Source of the DNA: Campylobacter concisus UNSWCS
GTDB taxonomy: Bacteria; Campylobacterota; Campylobacteria; Campylobacterales; Campylobacteraceae
Assembly (NCBI RefSeq): GCF_000466685.1
Contig: NZ_ANNG01000038.1
Location: 25,323 to 89,322 of the forward strand
Length of the DNA stretch: 64,000 bases
Direction: 5' to 3'
Made by a program: the position numbers and the translations under genes. How positions within the stretch are numbered: the first letter of the stretch is position 1; each line of letters starts with the position of its first letter. Under the pieces are notes generated by a model that saw nothing but the letters and a program-made list of their open reading frames with translations, was not told the DNA's origin and searched no databases. Below, one piece after another: positions 43,562-53,335 of this stretch.

Positions 43562-44285
43562 CTCGCGATCTTTTTTCTTCGATGCCGCTCATGCCAAAAC
43601 GCCTTGCAAGCTCGTTTTTGACGGCATCTGGATGTATATTGTGGGCTGAAAGTGCCACAAGCGCGTGAAAGCAAAGATCAGCTGCTTCGTAGATGAGGTC
43701 ATTTTTTGCTTTTTGCTCATCTTGTTTTATCTGCTTGGCAAAACTAAGCTCTTTTGCCGCCATGACAAGCTCTGTAGCCTCTTCACCAACTTTTTTTAGA
43801 ATTTGATTTTCACCTTTTTTGAAAAGACTTGCCACGTATGAAGTTTGCGGATCAGCATTTAGCTTTCTATCTTCTATAACGTGATAAAGCTCGTCAATGA
43901 CGCCGTAACTTGGCTTTTTAAGCTCGCATTTTTGATCAGAAATTTCTAAATTTTCTAAATTTATCTCGTTAAAAAAGCAAGACCTTGCCCCAGTGTGACA
44001 AGCAGCGCCTCCATTTTGAACGACTTTTAAAAGCAAAGTGTCGTTGTCGCAGTCTAAAAATGCAGCCTTGATCTCTTGTGTGTTGCCACTCTCTTCGCCT
44101 TTTTTCCAAATTCTATTTTTAGTGCGTGAAAAGTAGTGAGCGTAGCGGCTAGATAGAGTTAAGCTTAGTGCTTCTTCGTTCATATAAGCAAGCATCAAAA
44201 CCTCGTTTGTAGCGTGATCGCAAACCACCACCGGGAGCAATCCACCAACCTTTTGCCAGTCTATACTTTTTGCTACGCTATTCAT
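43551..44285 (-). CDS. hisIE: Phosphoribosyl-AMP cyclohydrolase / phosphoribosyl-ATP pyrophosphatase
   Basis: A fused enzyme for histidine steps 2 and 3. The 244-aa protein has the HisI domain in residues 1-125 ([40 protein letters not shown] and the metal-binding [10 protein letters not shown]) and the HisE domain after about 125 ([57 protein letters not shown]). The fusion is the usual form in proteobacteria. It is 2 bases from the SPFH gene and overlaps the DUF2393 gene downstream. The rest of the his genes are not here. Confidence 0.94.
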   Translation of the reverse strand: MNSVAKSIDWQKVGGLLPVVVCDHATNEVLMLAYMNEEALSLTLSSRYAHYFSRTKNRIWKKGEESGNTQEIKAAFLDCDNDTLLLKVVQNGGAACHTGARSCFFNEINLENLEISDQKCELKKPSYGVIDELYHVIEDRKLNADPQTSYVASLFKKGENQILKKVGEEATELVMAAKELSFAKQIKQDEQKAKNDLIYEAADLCFHALVALSAHNIHPDAVKNELARRFGMSGIEEKRSRDVK

Positions 44286-44287
44286 TT

Positions 44288-45400
44288 TTACCTTTCACTA
44301 ACCGAGCTAGCTTTTGCCCTATCTTTTGCATCTAACCAAATATTTGGCACAGCTCCGCCAGGTGTTAAGAAAATTTTGGCATCTTTGTTCTCTTTAAGAG
44401 CGTCGTTAAATCTATTTTGCGTCTCGATCTGCTTTAAATTTAATAAATTTTGATCGACACTTTTTGCGATCTCTTTGTTTGCATACGCAGTCGCGTCAGC
44501 CTCGATCTTGATAGCATCAGCCTTACCTTTTGCTTCGATGATTGCAGCTTTTGCAGTACCTTCTGCAAGGGCAGCTTGTTTTAGAGCCTCTTGATTTGCA
44601 CGCTCGACCTCGTATTTTGTCCTCTCGGCCTCTTGTTTAGCGATCTGGACACGCTCGATCTGCTCTTTTACCTTTGAAGGCAAGATGATCTCACGAAGCT
44701 GCACGGTTAGGAGCTCGACTGGCTTGTTCGGCTGTGAGTCGATGTCTTTTCTTATGCCCTCATCGATCTGCCTTGCTAGGTCATTTCTCTTAGTTGGTAG
44801 CTCTTCGGCTGTGTATTTACCAGCGATGCTGCGAACCACGTCGCGCACGACAGGATCAACGATCTTGCTCTCCCAGCTAAGACCCCAAGATGCGATAGTT
44901 TGTGGTGCATTTTCTGGATTTAGGCGGTATTGCACGGTGATATCGATGCTAACTGGTAAATTTCTAGCATCCAAAACTGAGATTGAGTTTTTGCGTAAAA
45001 TTCCAGCTCCCTGATAAGACTTTTGCAAGCTCTCGCCCATATCTTCGCCTGAAGTGTAGTTGATGATCCTAACTCTGGTATCAACTACGATGATATTTTG
45101 GATAAATGGTAAAAAGAAGTGAAAACCTGGTTGTAAAGGATTTGGCTCATATTTACCCGCTGTGGCTTTGATGCCGACCTCGCCTGAGTGTATCACTTTA
45201 AATGGCTGAGTGATAGCAAGGATCGCGATAATGGCGATTATAATGTAGGCTAGCGCACCAAATTTGCCAAAGCCGCTTGGTATATTTGGCATTTTAAAAT
45301 CCTTTTTAAAAGGTGGCTCTTTGTCATTATTTTGACCTGAGCCCCTGTTGTCATTACCTGGCTTTTTTTTGTTGAAATAATCATTTAAATCAGCGGGCAT
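44288..45400 (-). CDS. SPFH/prohibitin-domain membrane protein (HflC/HflK-like)
   Basis: A 370-aa protein: a disordered, charged start (about 1-40, [20 protein letters not shown]), one membrane helix (about 48-66), an SPFH domain (about 70-245, [38 protein letters not shown] and so on), and an Ala/Glu/Lys coiled coil (about 250-325). Such proteins form large membrane rings and often control FtsH protease. This protein resembles the single HflK/prohibitin of campylobacters. It is 16 bases after ilvE and 2 bases before hisIE. Confidence 0.85.
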   Translation of the reverse strand: MPADLNDYFNKKKPGNDNRGSGQNNDKEPPFKKDFKMPNIPSGFGKFGALAYIIIAIIAILAITQPFKVIHSGEVGIKATAGKYEPNPLQPGFHFFLPFIQNIIVVDTRVRIINYTSGEDMGESLQKSYQGAGILRKNSISVLDARNLPVSIDITVQYRLNPENAPQTIASWGLSWESKIVDPVVRDVVRSIAGKYTAEELPTKRNDLARQIDEGIRKDIDSQPNKPVELLTVQLREIILPSKVKEQIERVQIAKQEAERTKYEVERANQEALKQAALAEGTAKAAIIEAKGKADAIKIEADATAYANKEIAKSVDQNLLNLKQIETQNRFNDALKENKDAKIFLTPGGAVPNIWLDAKDRAKASSVSER

Positions 45401-45416
45401 TTCGTTCCTTTAAATC

Positions 45417-46331
45417 TTAAATATATGTTAAAAATGATTCGTATTTTTTGTTTAGACCATAAACTACGTCAAAGTAAGCTTTTTGTAGTCTCTTTGTCAC
45501 TTCGCCTCTAGCGCCGTTGCCGATGATGCGGTTATCTATGCTGTTTATCGGAGTTACTTCAGCTGCAGTGCCGGTGAAAAATGCTTCGTCAGCTGTGTAT
45601 GCTTGATCCCTTGTGATGCGCTCTCTTCTTACTTCGATGTCAAGATCGTGAGCTAGTCTTATGACTGTATCTTGAGTAATGCTAAGTAGGCTATTATCAT
45701 TTGGTGGAGTGATCAATGCGCCATTTTCAACGATAAAAAAGCACTCGCCTGGACCTTCAGCCACAAAGCCCTCGCTATCAAGAAGCAGCGCCTCGTCGTA
45801 TCCAGCCTCTTTTGCTTCGTAGTTTGCCATTTGTGAGCTTAGGTAGTTTGAGCTAGCCTTTGCTCTGTTCATTTGAGCAGCAGGGGCTAGTTTAGCAAAG
45901 CTTGAAATTTTAACTCTGATGCCTTTTTCTAGGCCTTCATCGCCAAGATATGCACCCCACTCCCATGAAGCGATAGCAGTTTGAACCGGTGCTTTTGTGT
46001 GCGCTACGCCCATTACGCCGTATCCTAAAAAGATAAGTGGGCGGATATAGACGTTGCTGTTATATTTATTTGCGCGAAGTAGCTCGATCTGTGCTTTTTC
46101 AAGCTCTTCTTCAGTGTAAGGCACGTTTAAAACGGTCATTTTTGCTGATCTTAAAAGTCTTTTTGTGTGGTCTTTGAGTCTAAAAATAGCTAGACCTTTT
46201 TTTGTTTTATAAGCTCTTGTGCCCTCAAATACAGCATTAGCGTAGTGCAAAGAGTGAGTTAGAACGTGTACTTTCGCATCATCCCATTTTACTAGTTTTC
46301 CATCCATCCAGATGAATTCTGAAGCGTTCAT
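45417..46331 (-). CDS. ilvE: Branched-chain amino acid aminotransferase
   Basis: A PLP fold-type IV transaminase that makes Leu, Ile and Val from their keto acids. The 304-aa protein has the opening IWMDGKLVKWDDAKVHVLTHSLHYANAVFEGTRAYKT, the PLP-Lys segment KASSNYLSSQMANYEAKEAGYDEALLLDSEGFVAEGPGECFF (about 159-200) and SITQDTVIRLA (about 218-228). It fits the IlvE subgroup with leuC elsewhere in the window. 100 bases separate it from dsbA, so it probably has its own promoter. Confidence 0.94.
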   Translation of the reverse strand: MNASEFIWMDGKLVKWDDAKVHVLTHSLHYANAVFEGTRAYKTKKGLAIFRLKDHTKRLLRSAKMTVLNVPYTEEELEKAQIELLRANKYNSNVYIRPLIFLGYGVMGVAHTKAPVQTAIASWEWGAYLGDEGLEKGIRVKISSFAKLAPAAQMNRAKASSNYLSSQMANYEAKEAGYDEALLLDSEGFVAEGPGECFFIVENGALITPPNDNSLLSITQDTVIRLAHDLDIEVRRERITRDQAYTADEAFFTGTAAEVTPINSIDNRIIGNGARGEVTKRLQKAYFDVVYGLNKKYESFLTYI

Positions 46332-46431
46332 AATTAAACCTTTCTTTTTTAGAAATTTGATCCGAGTTTATCTAAAATTGCTTTAAATTTACATTTCTAA
46401 GCCCAAAATGTCCGTAAATTTTAGGCTAAAG

Positions 46432-47073
46432 TTACTTATCTAAAAGCTCTTTTATCGTCTTTGCCATCTCATCGATCGATGATGCTGCGTTTAAATTTAT
46501 CAGATACTTGCCGCTTACTACAAAGGCTGGCACACCGCTGATACTTGCTACATCATAAGAGGCAAACCACTCGTTTAAAAGCTCTTTTGCACGCTCTGAG
46601 CTTAGCGCTTTTTCGTATTCGTCTTTGCTCACGTGAGCTGCATTTAGCGCTAGATCTATAAATCTTTGCTTATCTTTGCCATCATTAAAGTCATCTTTTT
46701 CATCGTGTCTTGCTTTGTAGATCGCAAATTTAGCTTGCTTAAATTTAGACTCATCGCTTAGCAGATCAGTCCCATTTGCCTCATCTATCGATATAAGAGC
46801 GGCGAAAATTTTACTTGTTGTCTCGCCAAGTTTGCCTTTGGTGCTTAGGTGATATGGGATAAATTTAACCCCGTCAAGCTTTGACATCAGCTTTCTTGTG
46901 ATCGTTCGGTCAAATTTATAGCAGTGAGGGCAGTCGTAGCTAAAGACCTTGACGACTGAGTTTTTAGGCACGTTAAGCGGTTTTGCTAGAGTTTGATACT
47001 CCACACCTTCAGTCAGTGCTGATAAATTTAGCGCAAAAAACGCACTTAAAATTAGCATTTTTATAAGCTTCAT
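46432..47073 (-). CDS. dsbA: DsbA-family thiol:disulfide interchange protein
   Basis: A periplasmic oxidase that puts disulfide bonds into exported proteins. The 213-aa protein has a signal peptide (KLIKMLILSAFFALNLSA) and the CPHC active site (C48-C51) after the strand VVKVFSYD, with the cis-proline in GVPAFVVSGKYLIN (about 178-191). CPHC is the classical DsbA dipeptide. It is 9 bases downstream of bcp and could belong to the tautomerase-neighbouring unit. Campylobacters have more than one DsbA; this may be DsbA1 or DsbA2. Confidence 0.9.
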   Translation of the reverse strand: MKLIKMLILSAFFALNLSALTEGVEYQTLAKPLNVPKNSVVKVFSYDCPHCYKFDRTITRKLMSKLDGVKFIPYHLSTKGKLGETTSKIFAALISIDEANGTDLLSDESKFKQAKFAIYKARHDEKDDFNDGKDKQRFIDLALNAAHVSKDEYEKALSSERAKELLNEWFASYDVASISGVPAFVVSGKYLINLNAASSIDEMAKTIKELLDK

Positions 47074-47082
47074 CTTTGCTCC

Positions 47083-47580
47083 TTATTTTACTAGATCAGC
47101 TAGCACTTTTGCGGCGTGGTCTTTGGCTTTTACGCTTTTGTAAATTTTAACTATCTTGCCGTCTTTGCCGATCACAAAGGTGCTTCTAACGATACCAAGA
47201 TACTCTTTGCCGTAGTTTTTCTTGACCTGCCAAACACCATAAAGTTTTGAAATTTCTTTATCCTCATCGCTTAGCAAGATGTGCTTTAAATTTTGCTTTG
47301 CGATAAAGCCCACATGCGACTTTACGCTATCTGGGCTAACGCCGATGATAACGGTATCATTTTTGATAAACTGATCGTAGTTTGCGCTAAATTCGCAAGC
47401 TTCAGTCGTGCAGCCAGGAGTGTTGTCCTTTGGGTAGAAGTAAAGCACCACGTTTTTGCCTATAAAGTCCTTTAATGCGACCTTTACGCCATCTTGATTT
47501 AACGCTTCAAACTCTGGCGCTTTATCGCCAACTTCAAGCGTTATCTTTCTTTCAATGTCTGCTTTGCTAAATTCGCTCAT
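47083..47580 (-). CDS. bcp: Thiol peroxidase, Bcp/PrxQ type
   Basis: Reduces hydrogen and organic peroxides with thioredoxin. The 165-aa protein has VVLYFYPKDNTPGCTTEACEF (about 44-64) with peroxidatic C57 and resolving C62, five residues apart, the alpha-2 type of PrxQ. RSTFVIGKDGKI (about 132-143) is the conserved Arg region. The ATG overlaps the TGA of a neighbour by 4 bases on the same strand (47577-47580), and dsbA follows 9 bases downstream. Confidence 0.94.
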   Translation of the reverse strand: MSEFSKADIERKITLEVGDKAPEFEALNQDGVKVALKDFIGKNVVLYFYPKDNTPGCTTEACEFSANYDQFIKNDTVIIGVSPDSVKSHVGFIAKQNLKHILLSDEDKEISKLYGVWQVKKNYGKEYLGIVRSTFVIGKDGKIVKIYKSVKAKDHAAKVLADLVK

Positions 47581-47780
47581 TTTATCCCCTTTCTCTTATC
47601 TTCTACGCTCTCGCCACCTACGCCGATATTGCCAGCATCGTGAGTTTCGATAAAGATCATAACCGCCTCTTTTTTCTTGCCAAGCACTCTTACAAGCGTC
47701 TCGGTTACCTCTTTAAAAACTTGATCTTTTTGCTCTTTTGTAGGCTCTGGGCCTGCTATTTTGATATTAACATAAGGCAT
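47577..47780 (-). CDS. 4-oxalocrotonate tautomerase family protein
   Basis: A 67-aa protein. After removal of Met it would begin with the catalytic Pro (PYVNIKIAGPEPT), as tautomerases do, and VTETLVRVLGKKKEAVMIFIETHDAGNIGVGGESV follows; the GNIGVGG turn is family-typical. I start at the ATG at 47778-47780, with AAGGAG 5 bases ahead, because the longer frame would bury the Pro. Substrate unknown. It overlaps bcp by 4 bases. Such small enzymes form hexamers. Confidence 0.88.
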   Translation of the reverse strand: MPYVNIKIAGPEPTKEQKDQVFKEVTETLVRVLGKKKEAVMIFIETHDAGNIGVGGESVEDKRKGIK

Positions 47781-47893
47781 TTTTGCTCCTTTTTTAAGAT
47801 GCAAAATATTAGCCAAAATGAGTGAAATTTCAGATTAAAGCCGTTATTTAAGAATTTGGCATTAAAATAAGCAAACTTCCAAAAGGAGCGAAA

Positions 47894-48298
47894 ATGGACT
47901 ATAACAGGCAAAATAAGGGCTTTGTTTGCTTTATGTATGGCTTTGGACGAAGCAGGGCGGTTTATGCAGTTTTAATGATACTAATGGCGCTTTTAGCTGG
48001 CTTTTTAACACTTACTTCAAGTGCTCAAGCTGACATTTCAAATTTACAAATAGCCCTTGGCATCATACTTTGTGGCCTTTTGCTGATCCTTGTAAATCCT
48101 AAAATTTTCATCATCAAGCTAATTGGCTACTTAATCGCTTTAGCTGGTGTTATGATCGCCCTTCACAACGCAAATTTGCTAGGAGCTGATTTTAATTTAT
48201 ATTTTTATGCAAGCCTTATTTTTGGGGCATTTATGATGCTTATGCTTCTTAGCTGGTTTGTCTATAATGCAAGAAGCAGCGAAATAAATGAAATTTAG
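47894..48298 (+). CDS. Small membrane protein, unknown function
   Basis: A 134-aa protein with four probable membrane helices (about 22-42, 50-66, 72-92 and 100-124) and short loops. AAAGGAG precedes the ATG. I see no motif. It converges on the AsmA-like gene and overlaps its stop codon by 4 bases. Confidence 0.65.
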   Translation: MDYNRQNKGFVCFMYGFGRSRAVYAVLMILMALLAGFLTLTSSAQADISNLQIALGIILCGLLLILVNPKIFIIKLIGYLIALAGVMIALHNANLLGADFNLYFYASLIFGAFMMLMLLSWFVYNARSSEINEI

Positions 48299-51200
48299 TT
48301 CGCCACTCCCATTAGCACGCTTGTGTAGGTGTTTTGCTTAGGCTCTGAGCTTGTTGCATCGTTTATATTTATGCGGCCAGCCTCAAGCCCAGCTTTTATA
48401 AGCGCCTCTTTTACCGCATTTGCACGCTCATTTGCAAGCTCTACTAGCTTTTCTTTATCGACCTCGATGCCCTTTAGCGCCTCTTCTCTTAAGGCTTTTT
48501 CGCTTCTATCTTTTAAATTTGGCACAAGCTCATTTAAAACTGCGATGTAGTCTTTGCCACTTGAAGCGATGATTTGATTGATCTTTTGATCTAGTTTTTT
48601 GTTTTTATAAAAGCTTTCATCGAGTTTTGAGTATGTTGGCGTTATGCTAAGCTTCATCTTAGGTTTTGAGCCAGTTAGCTTTATAAAATCAGCTATCTTA
48701 GGCGCTTCTGAGCTTATAAGCTCGCTACTTCCAGCAAGGAAATCAATAGAGCTAAGATCTTTGCTGCCAAGTCCTAAAGCGTTGCCTAAAAATCTAAATG
48801 GAGCTAGCGTGATGTCAGCAAAGAGTTTTTTTACTGCAGCCCAGATGACGCCGCCATATTTAAAGTCAGGATCGTCTAAATTTCCCTCAACTGGCAGATC
48901 GATATTTATTTGATTATTTTGATCGCTAAGTATCGAGATAGCAAGTGAAAGTGGTAAATTTACAGCATCTTTTGAATCAACCTTTTCTCCAAGTGTAAGC
49001 GAGTCAAAATTTATGAAATTTGAGCCATTTAGTTTTGAGTCGACGACGCTATAGTTTAGGTTTAAATTTAGCTTGCCTTTTTTGATCTTATAGCCCACAA
49101 ACTGCCCACTATATGGCGTTATATCAGTTAGATCGATATCTTTAAAGTCAAGCTTTATGTCGGTATTTTGCTTTAGCTCAAATGGAAAGAGTTTTGCGGT
49201 GATCTGCGCAAAGCCGTTTTTACCAACCACACCTTGAAACTCGCCTGAACTTGGGCGCTTTTTATCGATGTCAGTGAGCTTGCCATTTAGCTTTGAGATC
49301 GTTGTGGCAAATGGCATAAATAGCGATGCGTCCGAGAAATCAACCTCGCCATTTTTTAAAGAGAAGTTTTTCACGCTAAATTTTAGCTCGTCATCTTTTT
49401 TGCTAGCTGCCTTTTTGCTCTCAGGTTTTGCCTCGGTTTTAGCCTTATTTTTATCCTCTTTTACGATTTGAGATAGGTTAAATTTACGCTCTTTGCTTAG
49501 ATGAGCCTTGATAAATGGCGAATTTAAGCTCACTCCGCTTATGGCAAGGTCATTTTTGGCAAATGAAATTTTTTCAAGATCTAGGCTTTTAAAGGCGATT
49601 AGTTTTTCAGCTTTTTTACCATTTAGCCTTATATCTTTGATACTAACTTTTGCGTCTGCTTTGATATCTTTTGCGTAGTGAAGCTGGGCATCTGCGCTCA
49701 TCTGACCACTAGCTAGAGATGCTTCTAAAAAGGGCTTTGCATAGGCAAAATACTTTGGTAAATTTGTATCATTTAGCTTGATTTTAGCACTCACTTCAAG
49801 TGGCTCTATCTTTATCTTTGAATCAACATCCAAATTTAGTTTTTGTGAGCTTTTCATCGCCACTTTTGCATCAAAAGGCTTGCTAAAATCGCTACTTAAA
49901 TTTGCTACTTTTACATTTAGGTTATCAAATTTATGAGCGATCTTTTCGCCCTTAAAAAGGTGCGTCAAAGCAATATCTGCGTTATTTACACTTATATTTT
50001 TTACATCAAATTTAAACTCATTTTCTTTGCTTTTTGAAGTACTTTTATTTTCAGCCTTTTTCTCCACTTTTTTAGTGTGTTTTGTCACTTTTGTAGCTTT
50101 TGTGCTCTGCTCGCCAAATCCTAGCTCATTTACAGCGCTTAGCCCATTCTCGCTTAGTTCTGAGCTAAATTTCGCTCTATCTATGCTTACATTTTCAACC
50201 CCAAGAGCCATTTTTAAAAGATCAAAGCTTACGCTCTTTACCCCCACATCAGCGACGCTTGCTATATCTTTATTTTTTGCTTTAAGCTCTATGTTTTTTA
50301 CGTTTAGCTCATCAAGGCTCGCAAGGCTCTTGTTGCCATCCATTGTGAAATTTGTATTTGTCACGCCAGCACTTGCTACATTTACACTTGCGCTTTTGCT
50401 AAGTGGCGCATTGATGCCATTAAGTGCTATTTTTTCAAGCGTTAGAGCGGTTTTGTTATTTGCTAAATTTAGATTTAAATTTGAAGCATTTATATCTTTT
50501 AAATTTGCTAAATTTCTATCTGCTTCATCTATTTTAAGAGCGTTTGCACCTACACTTTTTAGCTTGGCTGTGGCATTTAGCTCGCTTTTTTCATTTAAAT
50601 TTGCAAGAAGCGAGATATCACTTAAATTTAGTGATTTTACGCTCGCGGAGATAGCATTTTTAAAAGAGATGTCATTTAAATTTACAGCACTTAAATTTAG
50701 CGTAGCCTCCGTTTTATCCGCTATCTTACTAACAAGATCAAATTTTGGAAGCTCTAGCTCGCCAAGGCTAAGCTCATTTGCGCCTTCATCAAGGCTTAGT
50801 CCTTTTACATTTAAAAAGCCATCTTTTAAATTTATCCCAGTTGCGTTCTCATCGGCTTTTAAAGCGTAGTTTATCTTTAAGTTTATAATGGCATTTTTTA
50901 GATTTAACGTGTCATTATCGATAAAACTTATCGCAACTGGCTTTATACTAAAGTCTTTTATGCTGACGTTGCCCTCTATTTTTAGTGGATTTAGCTTGAT
51001 ATCGCCATTTAGATCGATCTTGTGTGCTAGGCTTGAGTTTGAGTCAAAGATGTGACTACCAGCGCTATTTTTCTTCGTATTTAGCGAGCTTAGCTCGTAG
51101 TTTATATCATCAAAGCTTACATTAAATGGCTTTGTTAAATTTTGATCGCTATAAGAAAATGAACCTTTAATGATTTTTGCGTTATTTAGCGCGAAATTTA

Positions 51201-51615
51201 TCGAGCTAGTGCTGTTATCTTCGCTAGTTGCGTTATCATCGCTTATAAAATTGCTAAAGTTAAAATTTGCTTTTTTATCTCTTGCGATCTTTACTTTTGG
51301 CTCATCTAGCCTAAAAATGTCTATCTCAACTAGCTTTTTAAAGATAGAAAATGGCTTTAGCTTAAGGTCGATCTGCTTCGTGCTAAAAAGCGGCGAAGTG
51401 GTGTTTAGCTCAGCATTTGTAGCGTTTAGCTCGAAGGTAAATGGGTTAAATTTAGCATCACTTACAAAAAGCGTTGCGTTGTAGTCTTTTAGGTACTTTG
51501 GAGCGATATTTTTGATAGCATAAGGCAGACCAAAAAAGCCAAGAAGTGTATAAATAAGCAAAAGTGAGACTACGCAGATGCCGGTGATTAGGGCTATTTT
51601 TTTCTTTTTATTCAT
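48295..51615 (-). CDS. AsmA-like DUF748 family protein
   Basis: A 1106-aa envelope protein: short Lys-rich N-terminus, one membrane helix (about residues 9-27) and a very long beta-rich body built of repeating strands, with many Asn/Asp/Ser/Leu/Lys residues. The pattern around FNLSQIVKEDKN, KFSVKNFSLKNGEVDFSDASLF and ITPYSGQFVGYKIKKGKLNLNLNYSV (about 750-920) matches DUF748; AsmA-like proteins are thought to form grooves that shuttle phospholipids between membranes. I start at ATG 51613-51615, since the longer frame adds 43 residues that precede the signal anchor. It is divergent from the nickel operon. Confidence 0.85.
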   Translation of the reverse strand: MNKKKKIALITGICVVSLLLIYTLLGFFGLPYAIKNIAPKYLKDYNATLFVSDAKFNPFTFELNATNAELNTTSPLFSTKQIDLKLKPFSIFKKLVEIDIFRLDEPKVKIARDKKANFNFSNFISDDNATSEDNSTSSINFALNNAKIIKGSFSYSDQNLTKPFNVSFDDINYELSSLNTKKNSAGSHIFDSNSSLAHKIDLNGDIKLNPLKIEGNVSIKDFSIKPVAISFIDNDTLNLKNAIINLKINYALKADENATGINLKDGFLNVKGLSLDEGANELSLGELELPKFDLVSKIADKTEATLNLSAVNLNDISFKNAISASVKSLNLSDISLLANLNEKSELNATAKLKSVGANALKIDEADRNLANLKDINASNLNLNLANNKTALTLEKIALNGINAPLSKSASVNVASAGVTNTNFTMDGNKSLASLDELNVKNIELKAKNKDIASVADVGVKSVSFDLLKMALGVENVSIDRAKFSSELSENGLSAVNELGFGEQSTKATKVTKHTKKVEKKAENKSTSKSKENEFKFDVKNISVNNADIALTHLFKGEKIAHKFDNLNVKVANLSSDFSKPFDAKVAMKSSQKLNLDVDSKIKIEPLEVSAKIKLNDTNLPKYFAYAKPFLEASLASGQMSADAQLHYAKDIKADAKVSIKDIRLNGKKAEKLIAFKSLDLEKISFAKNDLAISGVSLNSPFIKAHLSKERKFNLSQIVKEDKNKAKTEAKPESKKAASKKDDELKFSVKNFSLKNGEVDFSDASLFMPFATTISKLNGKLTDIDKKRPSSGEFQGVVGKNGFAQITAKLFPFELKQNTDIKLDFKDIDLTDITPYSGQFVGYKIKKGKLNLNLNYSVVDSKLNGSNFINFDSLTLGEKVDSKDAVNLPLSLAISILSDQNNQINIDLPVEGNLDDPDFKYGGVIWAAVKKLFADITLAPFRFLGNALGLGSKDLSSIDFLAGSSELISSEAPKIADFIKLTGSKPKMKLSITPTYSKLDESFYKNKKLDQKINQIIASSGKDYIAVLNELVPNLKDRSEKALREEALKGIEVDKEKLVELANERANAVKEALIKAGLEAGRININDATSSEPKQNTYTSVLMGVAN

Positions 51616-51725
51616 TGTGAAATTTACCTTTTTGTCAGCTAAAATGAGCCCTGATTTTACTTTAAAAAAGGTTAAAAGATAGTTAGAAATTTCAAATTTT
51701 CTATACATTGAATTTACATTTATTT

Positions 51726-51756
51726 TAATAATACTTTTATGCATTTCGTATTACTA
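51726..51756. promoter_or_regulatory. Candidate NikR operator upstream of nickel-type operon
   Basis: TAATAATAC (51726-51734) and GTATTACTA (51748-51756) form an inverted repeat of 9 bases with one mismatch around a 13-base spacer. The inner TAATA-N15-TATTA fits the Helicobacter NikR half-site rule TRWYA-N15-TRWYA as I recall it. It lies 35 bases before nikZ. In AT-rich DNA chance matches are possible. Confidence 0.45.
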
Positions 51757-51790
51757 TTCGTCAAATATTTTTTAAACAAAGGAGCGAGTG

Positions 51791-53323
51791 ATGAAGAGAT
51801 TTTTGGCTTTATTGTTTTTGTTGTTTTCTGCCTTTGCTTATGCAAATGAAAATGCCGTTGTGGTCGCTATCGAGGAGCAAACACCTCGTATAAATCCACT
51901 CTACGACGAAGATCACGATCCTACGCTTTCGCTGGTTTTTTCTGGTCTTACTAGCCACGATGAAAATAGCCACGTCGTGCCTGAGCTTGCCAAGTCTTGG
52001 CAGGTGAGCGATGACGGGCTGGAGTATGTTTTTGAGCTAAGAGATGATGCCTTTTGGCATGACGGGGTGAAATTTAGCGCAAAGGACGTTAAATTTACCA
52101 TCGAAGCGGCTCAAGATAAGAAGCTAAACGCGCCTGCTATCTCAAACTACGAGGTGGTAAAAAGCGTTGAAATTTTAGGAGATTATAAAGTAAAGATCAC
52201 GCTTAGTGAGCCTTTTCCACCGTTTCTTGACGCACTAAGTTTTGGCGTTTTGCCTGAGCACATTTTAAAGGGTAAAGATATCGCAACTGATAAATTTAAT
52301 GACGCTCCTATTGGCACTGGCGCATACAAGCTTGTAAAATGGAAAAAAGATGAGAGTTTGGAATTTGTGGCAAATGATAAATTCTATAAAGGTGAGCCAA
52401 AGATAAAAAGGCTATTTTTAAAGATAGTTGGTGATGAAAATTTAAGACTTGTAGGCCTTAAAAGCGGTGAGATCGACGTTGCGCTCATCTCTCCAACTGG
52501 TGTAAATTTCATAAAAGATGATAAAAAATTAAGCTTGCTTAAATTTAAAAGTGCGGACTACAGAGCGCTAATGTTTAACTTTAATGATCCTCTTTTTCAA
52601 GATAAAAATGTAAGGATCGCCCTAAACTACGCGGTCAATAAAGATGAGATCGTTAAAAAACTATTTCACGGATATGCAAGCGTAGCGAACAATCCGATAG
52701 AAAAAAGCTTTGCAAATGACGGTGAGTTTAAATTTAGCTACGATCCGCAAAAGGCTAGGGAGCTACTTGAAAAAAGCGGCTTTAGGAAAAACAAGGCTGG
52801 CTTTTTTGAGAAGGACGGCAAGGAGCTTGGCTTTGACATCTACGCTTTTAATAACGACATCTTAAGGGTCAATCTAGCTAAAATTTTAAGCAGCGAGTTT
52901 GAGAAATTTGGCGTAAGAGCCAAGGCCTATGCAAAGCCAAAAACAGCCTTTAGCATAAGCAAGGTTGATAGCTTTGTGATCGGCTGGGGAAGCCCATTTG
53001 ATCCAGACTTTCATACATATAGAATTTTTGGCGGATTTGCCGACATCGATGTCAATGAAAATGGCTGGAATTTTAGCCACTACAAGGACGCAAACGTCGA
53101 TCTTGCCCTAAAAAACGCGAGATATACAAAGGATGTGGAGCTTAGGAAAAAATACTACAAAGAATTTCTAAAAGCGCTTTTTGAAAATCCACCTTACATT
53201 TTTATAGCCTATCTTGACTATCCGCTCGTTTTTAACAACAAAATTTCAGGCATAAAGACGCAAATTTTGGGCCACCATGGGGCTGGATTTTTATGGAACA
53301 TAAGAGAGTGGCAAGTAAAATAG
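51791..53323 (+). CDS. nikZ: Nickel/peptide ABC transporter, substrate-binding protein (NikZ-like)
   Basis: A 510-aa periplasmic SBP_bac_5 family protein with signal peptide (KRFLALLFLLFSAFAYA, cleavage near 18). Landmarks: SLVFSGLTSHDENSHVVPELAKSWQVSDDGLEYVFELRDDAFWHDGVKFSAKDV (about 38-92) and DAPIGTGAYKLVKWKKDESL (about 171-190). I start at the ATG at 51791 with AAAGGAG 6 bases ahead; a GTG one codon earlier is too close to that site. First gene of a five-gene operon like the C. jejuni nikZYXWV (Cj1584c-Cj1580c) nickel importer. A peptide substrate is the main alternative. Confidence 0.8.
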   Translation: MKRFLALLFLLFSAFAYANENAVVVAIEEQTPRINPLYDEDHDPTLSLVFSGLTSHDENSHVVPELAKSWQVSDDGLEYVFELRDDAFWHDGVKFSAKDVKFTIEAAQDKKLNAPAISNYEVVKSVEILGDYKVKITLSEPFPPFLDALSFGVLPEHILKGKDIATDKFNDAPIGTGAYKLVKWKKDESLEFVANDKFYKGEPKIKRLFLKIVGDENLRLVGLKSGEIDVALISPTGVNFIKDDKKLSLLKFKSADYRALMFNFNDPLFQDKNVRIALNYAVNKDEIVKKLFHGYASVANNPIEKSFANDGEFKFSYDPQKARELLEKSGFRKNKAGFFEKDGKELGFDIYAFNNDILRVNLAKILSSEFEKFGVRAKAYAKPKTAFSISKVDSFVIGWGSPFDPDFHTYRIFGGFADIDVNENGWNFSHYKDANVDLALKNARYTKDVELRKKYYKEFLKALFENPPYIFIAYLDYPLVFNNKISGIKTQILGHHGAGFLWNIREWQVK

Positions 53324-53335
53324 TGGATAAAAACT

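Noticed and set aside
50027..50869. 280-aa plus-strand open frame inside the AsmA-like gene.
   Set aside because: It is a Ser/Phe/Leu-rich mirror of the Lys/Asn/Asp/Leu-rich protein on the other strand, with no ribosome binding site or motif.
51616..51744. 43-residue N-terminal extension of the AsmA-like protein.
   Set aside because: It would put residues ahead of the membrane anchor and run into the promoter region shared with the nickel operon; the ATG at 51615 has a ribosome binding site.
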